Assembly (NCBI GenBank): GCA_021791455.1
Contig: JAJYWM010000334.1
Coordinates: 1-15,468, forward strand
Length of the DNA stretch: 15,468 bases
Direction: 5' to 3'
DNA from: a bacterium
Lineage (GTDB): Bacteria > Chloroflexota > Dormibacteria > UBA8260 > Bog-877
Both the position numbers and the translations under genes were made by a program. How positions within the stretch are numbered: position 1 is the stretch's first letter; each line of letters begins with the position of its first letter. A model generated the notes under the pieces. The model made no database searches. It saw nothing but the letters and a program-made list of their open reading frames with translations, and had not been told where the DNA came from. Positions 13,500-15,468 of this stretch are shown piece after piece.

Positions 13500-13831
13500 G
13501 GCTCAACTCCGAGATGTCGCCGTCCGCCTGGGCGCAACGCCGGGGGCGAGACGGTGTCCGCCCCGGATAGCGGCTGCACCCCGGCGCCTGCGGTGGCTTG
13601 GGCCAGCCGGACGCTCTCCCCAGAGGTGACACAGAGGTGGGCATGGTGCAACAGCCGGTCCACGGTGGCGGTGGCCAGGGTCTTGGGCATGAGCTCGTCG
13701 AACCCGGCCGGGTGCAGATTGGAGCTGACCGCCACGCTGCGGCGCTCGTAGGCAGCGTCGACCATCCGGTAGAGCCCCTCGGCCGCATCGGGGCTGACCG
13801 GCAGGAGCCCAACGTCATCGACCACGACTAG
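13496..13831 (-). pseudogene. istB: IstB, IS21 helper ATPase, 5'-truncated
   Basis: The minus strand encodes LVVVDDVGLLPVSPDAAEG (Walker B), then AVSSNLHPAGFDELMPKTLA (sensor 1) and DRLLHHAHLCVTSGESVRL, the conserved second half of IstB. The N-terminal half with Walker A is absent. Homology begins exactly at LVVVDD (13831), and the upstream sequence belongs to another element. IstB normally helps IstA choose targets. This fragment cannot bind ATP properly. It overlaps the zinc gene by ATGA. Confidence 0.85.
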
Positions 13832-13961
13832 TCCTAAAGCAAGCGTAGAGCCCGCTGGACAGCTTGGGGAGAGTGCAGGGAAGCCTTGCGTTCTGGGGCA
13901 TTCTGCAACCGCGGGAGGGCGGGCGGGAGTAGCGCGTGGAAGTTTTGAGGTGAAGGCCCCT
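13832..13961. other. Junction segment between istB fragment and DUF6788 gene
   Basis: No gene is supported. It probably contains the end or the deleted transposase region of the element that carried the DUF6788 gene. No clear terminal repeat could be fixed. Confidence 0.35.
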
Positions 13962-14324
13962 TCATGAATTCTGGCGGTTGCGGGAAGCTGGGCGGTTGCT
14001 CGGGCGCCGCAGCCGGTCGAGTTCGATGGAGGCGTCGATCCACTGGTCGAGTAGGAGCTTGAGCTTCTGGTAGTTCTGGATCTGGGATCGGACCTGGGCG
14101 AGATGCTCGGGGTGGACCAGCTCGGTTCGGCTCTTGCCATGCCGGGCGTAGTTCAGCTGGTAGTAAGGACCGTGCCTCTGCGGGGGGTCAGCCTTGCAAC
14201 GGCAGTTGGGAGTCCGACAGACGTTGTATTGCAGCGATAGGCTCCCGGGGCGCAGATCGCCCAGGTGTGCCAAGTCCGCTTTGATGCGCTTGATGCGCCC
14301 TACGATTTCGGCTTCGCTTGCCAT
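13962..14324 (-). CDS. DUF6788-family small protein, orphaned
   Basis: A 120-residue protein. An N-terminal helix (ASEAEIVGRIKRIKADLAHL) precedes the DUF6788 core: GSLSLQYNVCRTPNCRCKAD, then HGPYYQLNYARHGKSRTELV, then a long helix ending LDQWIDASIELDRLRR. An upstream ATG at 14372 is in frame, but it abuts the palindrome TAGTATACTA without a ribosome site. ATG 14324 matches the family start better. Such genes normally precede a transposase on the same strand, as at 11282-11581; here the expected partner is missing because the istB fragment follows. It is probably a leftover of a deleted IS. Confidence 0.75.
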   Translation of the reverse strand: MASEAEIVGRIKRIKADLAHLGDLRPGSLSLQYNVCRTPNCRCKADPPQRHGPYYQLNYARHGKSRTELVHPEHLAQVRSQIQNYQKLKLLLDQWIDASIELDRLRRPSNRPASRNRQNS

Positions 14325-14371
14325 CTCAGTTCCATCTTCTTGGGTTCTTGGGCTCGCAGGTCCTGATGTCA

Positions 14372-14381
14372 TAGTATACTA
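14372..14381. promoter_or_regulatory. Palindrome TAGTATACTA between divergent genes
   Basis: A perfect 10-bp palindrome in an otherwise GC-rich stretch, containing TATACT (a good -10 box for the rightward gene). It lies between the DUF6788 gene and the IS1380 fragment. No matching -35 was seen. It may be a promoter, an operator or part of an IS end. Confidence 0.4.
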
Positions 14382-14415
14382 AGGCTGTGGGTTATCCGGA
14401 CAAACAGGAGACGCC

Positions 14416-14733
14416 ATGAACGAGTCCAAGGCACGGTCGCGGCGCAAACTGGCACGCGAAGCAGCGACCATCCAGCGGCGGCTGGAGACTGCAGTCACCC
14501 TGAACATGGCCGGCCCACTGCTCGGCCGGGCGAACATCAGCTACGAGCTCTCCGAGCGTGCCCAGGGGATCGCCCATGGCGGCATGGGCATGGTCGCCAA
14601 GGTAGTGAAGCGCGCCGGCCTGGCCAAAGAGATCGACTCCGCGCTCCCCCTGCTGAAGATCCACAAGCCCTACCACGAGTCCGACCACGTGCTCAACATC
14701 GCCTACAACAGCCTCAGGGCCATGTCAAAGTAG
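14416..14733 (+). pseudogene. IS1380-family transposase, N-terminal fragment
   Basis: ATG 14416 follows AGGAGA closely. The first 100 residues match the N terminus of IS1380 transposases as I know them: ARSRRKLAREAATIQRRLE, GPLLGRANISYELSERAQG, HGGMGMVAKVVKRAGLA, then IHKPYHESDHVLNIAYN. The family continues with about 300 more residues including the catalytic core. Here homology ends at about 14714 and the frame stops after SLRAMSK at 14731-14733. The break coincides with the start of the next element (CAGGGCC at 14715). The product cannot be catalytic. Confidence 0.85.
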
Positions 14734-15468
14734 GTTGAAGTGAACTGAGGGGAGGGGGGCTGGCTTTTTCGGCCGAGATGCGGTATACCCTCGGGGATGG
14801 ACCACCTCGAGGCCGGCGCAGGAAGGGCTGAGGCCGACAAACGGCGGGTGGTAGTCCGGCTGGTGAGGCCAGACGAGGTGAGCCGGTGGGATGAGCTCAT
14901 GGCGGCCCACCATTACCTCGGCTTCCGGATCCTGGTCGGGGAGTCGCTGAAGTACGTAGCGGAGCAGGGTGGCAGCTGGCTCGCGCTGCTGGGTTGGGGA
15001 GCTGCGGCCTTCAAGTGCGGGCCCCGGGACGCCTGGATCGGCTGGACCAAGAGTCAGCAGTGGCGCCGGCTGCGCTACGTCGCCAACAACATGCGCTTCC
15101 TGATCCTGCCCGGAGAACGTCGGCCCAATCTCGCCTCGCAGATCCTGGGGGCGAACCTGCGTCGGCTTTCGGGGGATTGGCAGGCGATCTTCGGGCATCC
15201 GATCGTGCTCGCAGAGACCTTCGTGGACCCCGACTTCCAGGGTACCTGCTACCGCGCTGCCGGCTGGCAGGAGCTGGGCAAGACAAAGGGGTATGGGCGC
15301 AACGGGGGTCGCTATTACTTCCACGGCCGTTCCAAGGCGATCTTGGTGCGGCAGGTGCAACGAAGGGGGCGGGAATGGCTGGCCGCCCCCTTCGACGCTC
15401 CCGCACTCCAGCCTGGAGGCCCCAACTTGCCCGATCTGAACTACGTCCTTGATGCCAAGGGGGAACTC
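14715..15468 (+). mobile_element. Left part of a further IS carrying a DUF4338 gene (runs off the window)
   Basis: IS1380 homology stops at 14714 and a new sequence starting CAGGGCCATGTCAAAG follows, then the DUF4338 frame. CAGGG-type tips and DUF4338 proteins next to ISAs1-type transposases fit an ISAs1-like element, but the other end and the transposase are outside the window. The assignment is inference. Confidence 0.45.
14797..15468 (+). CDS. DUF4338 (DruA-like) protein, partial at window end
   Basis: The frame is open from ATG 14797 through the last base (224 codons, no stop). The last upstream in-frame stop is at 14746-14748, and ATG 14797 is the only ATG between them. Family landmarks: ELMAAHHYLGFR near residue 33, GWGAAAFKCGPRDAWIGWT near 66-84, RYVANNMRFLILPGE near 93-107, NLASQILGANLRRLSGDWQ, then AETFVDPDFQGTCYRAAGW near 143-161 and YYFHGRSKAILVR. 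This is the DUF4338 domain named after DruA of the Druantia defence system. Most such genes, however, sit in IS elements beside or fused to a transposase. The location at an IS boundary, with no druBCDE-like gene in view, favours the IS explanation. Confidence 0.8.
   Translation, partial: MDHLEAGAGRAEADKRRVVVRLVRPDEVSRWDELMAAHHYLGFRILVGESLKYVAEQGGSWLALLGWGAAAFKCGPRDAWIGWTKSQQWRRLRYVANNMRFLILPGERRPNLASQILGANLRRLSGDWQAIFGHPIVLAETFVDPDFQGTCYRAAGWQELGKTKGYGRNGGRYYFHGRSKAILVRQVQRRGREWLAAPFDAPALQPGGPNLPDLNYVLDAKGEL

Larger units (their letters stand above)
10726..13831 (-). mobile_element. Remnant of an IS21-like element, interrupted by ISKra4
   Basis: Reading from the tip rightward it holds the 23-bp end array, the zinc protein (split) and the 3' part of istB. 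The istA gene and the 5' part of istB are missing: homology stops at 13831, next to a DUF6788 segment. The only visible end is on the left, so no target duplication can be assigned. The ISKra4 copy at 11078-13103 is a later insertion inside it. Confidence 0.65.

Noticed and set aside
14994..15452. Plus-strand ORF MGSCGLQVRAPGRLD...
   Set aside because: It is a shifted-frame shadow of the DUF4338 gene, which is open from 14797 to the end of the window.

Overview
The window is a GC-rich (roughly two-thirds G+C by eye) bacterial accessory region made almost entirely of insertion sequences, several of them nested. No housekeeping operon, rRNA, tRNA or CRISPR array is visible. The IS families, the GC-rich codon use and the 12-bp hairpins without U tracts fit a high-GC bacterium, most likely Actinomycetota. 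Chloroflexota or a related lineage cannot be excluded, and no species can be named.

Left third (1-5.9 kb): a short hydrophobic C-terminal tail at the edge is followed by a compact three-gene DDE transposon at 123-3358: a DUF6431-like zinc/HTH protein, a Mu/TniA-type transposase and an ExeA/TniB-type ATPase. It has 5'-TG...CA-3' ends and a 5-bp target duplication. Next come a broken mgtC on the minus strand and an IS256-family element (3948-5886). The IS256 copy has imperfect inverted ends, an 8-bp target duplication, and a small zinc-ribbon ORF downstream of, and in frame with, its transposase.

Middle (5.9-8.7 kb): this is the only stretch that does not look like a transposon. A leader with several perfect hairpins precedes a 500-codon Lon-like AAA+ ATPase. 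That protein has a Cys-rich N terminus and no S16 protease domain. A strong hairpin follows, then a convergent, unrecognised and interrupted ORF.

Right part (8.7-15.5 kb): an IS4/IS701-like element (8740-10284, 6-bp duplication) sits inside an array of about 23-bp repeats that looks like the end of an IS21-type element. A second 23-bp array (10741-10810) marks another IS21-like element. That element's third gene, a multi-zinc-ribbon protein that overlaps istB by ATGA, is split by an ISKra4-family element (11078-13103, 25-bp inverted repeats, 9-bp duplication). Joining the flanks in silico restores a 160-codon frame. IstB is truncated. Beyond it lie a DUF6788 ORF, the N-terminal fragment of an IS1380 transposase, and a DUF4338 (DruA-like) gene that runs off the window, probably part of another IS.

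Taken together, the target duplications and broken frames give a partial order of insertion. Small zinc-ribbon proteins of the form CPVCG...CSxxCRQAA recur as passengers in two unrelated transposon families. The protease-less Lon-like ATPase is the main candidate for non-transposon cargo.
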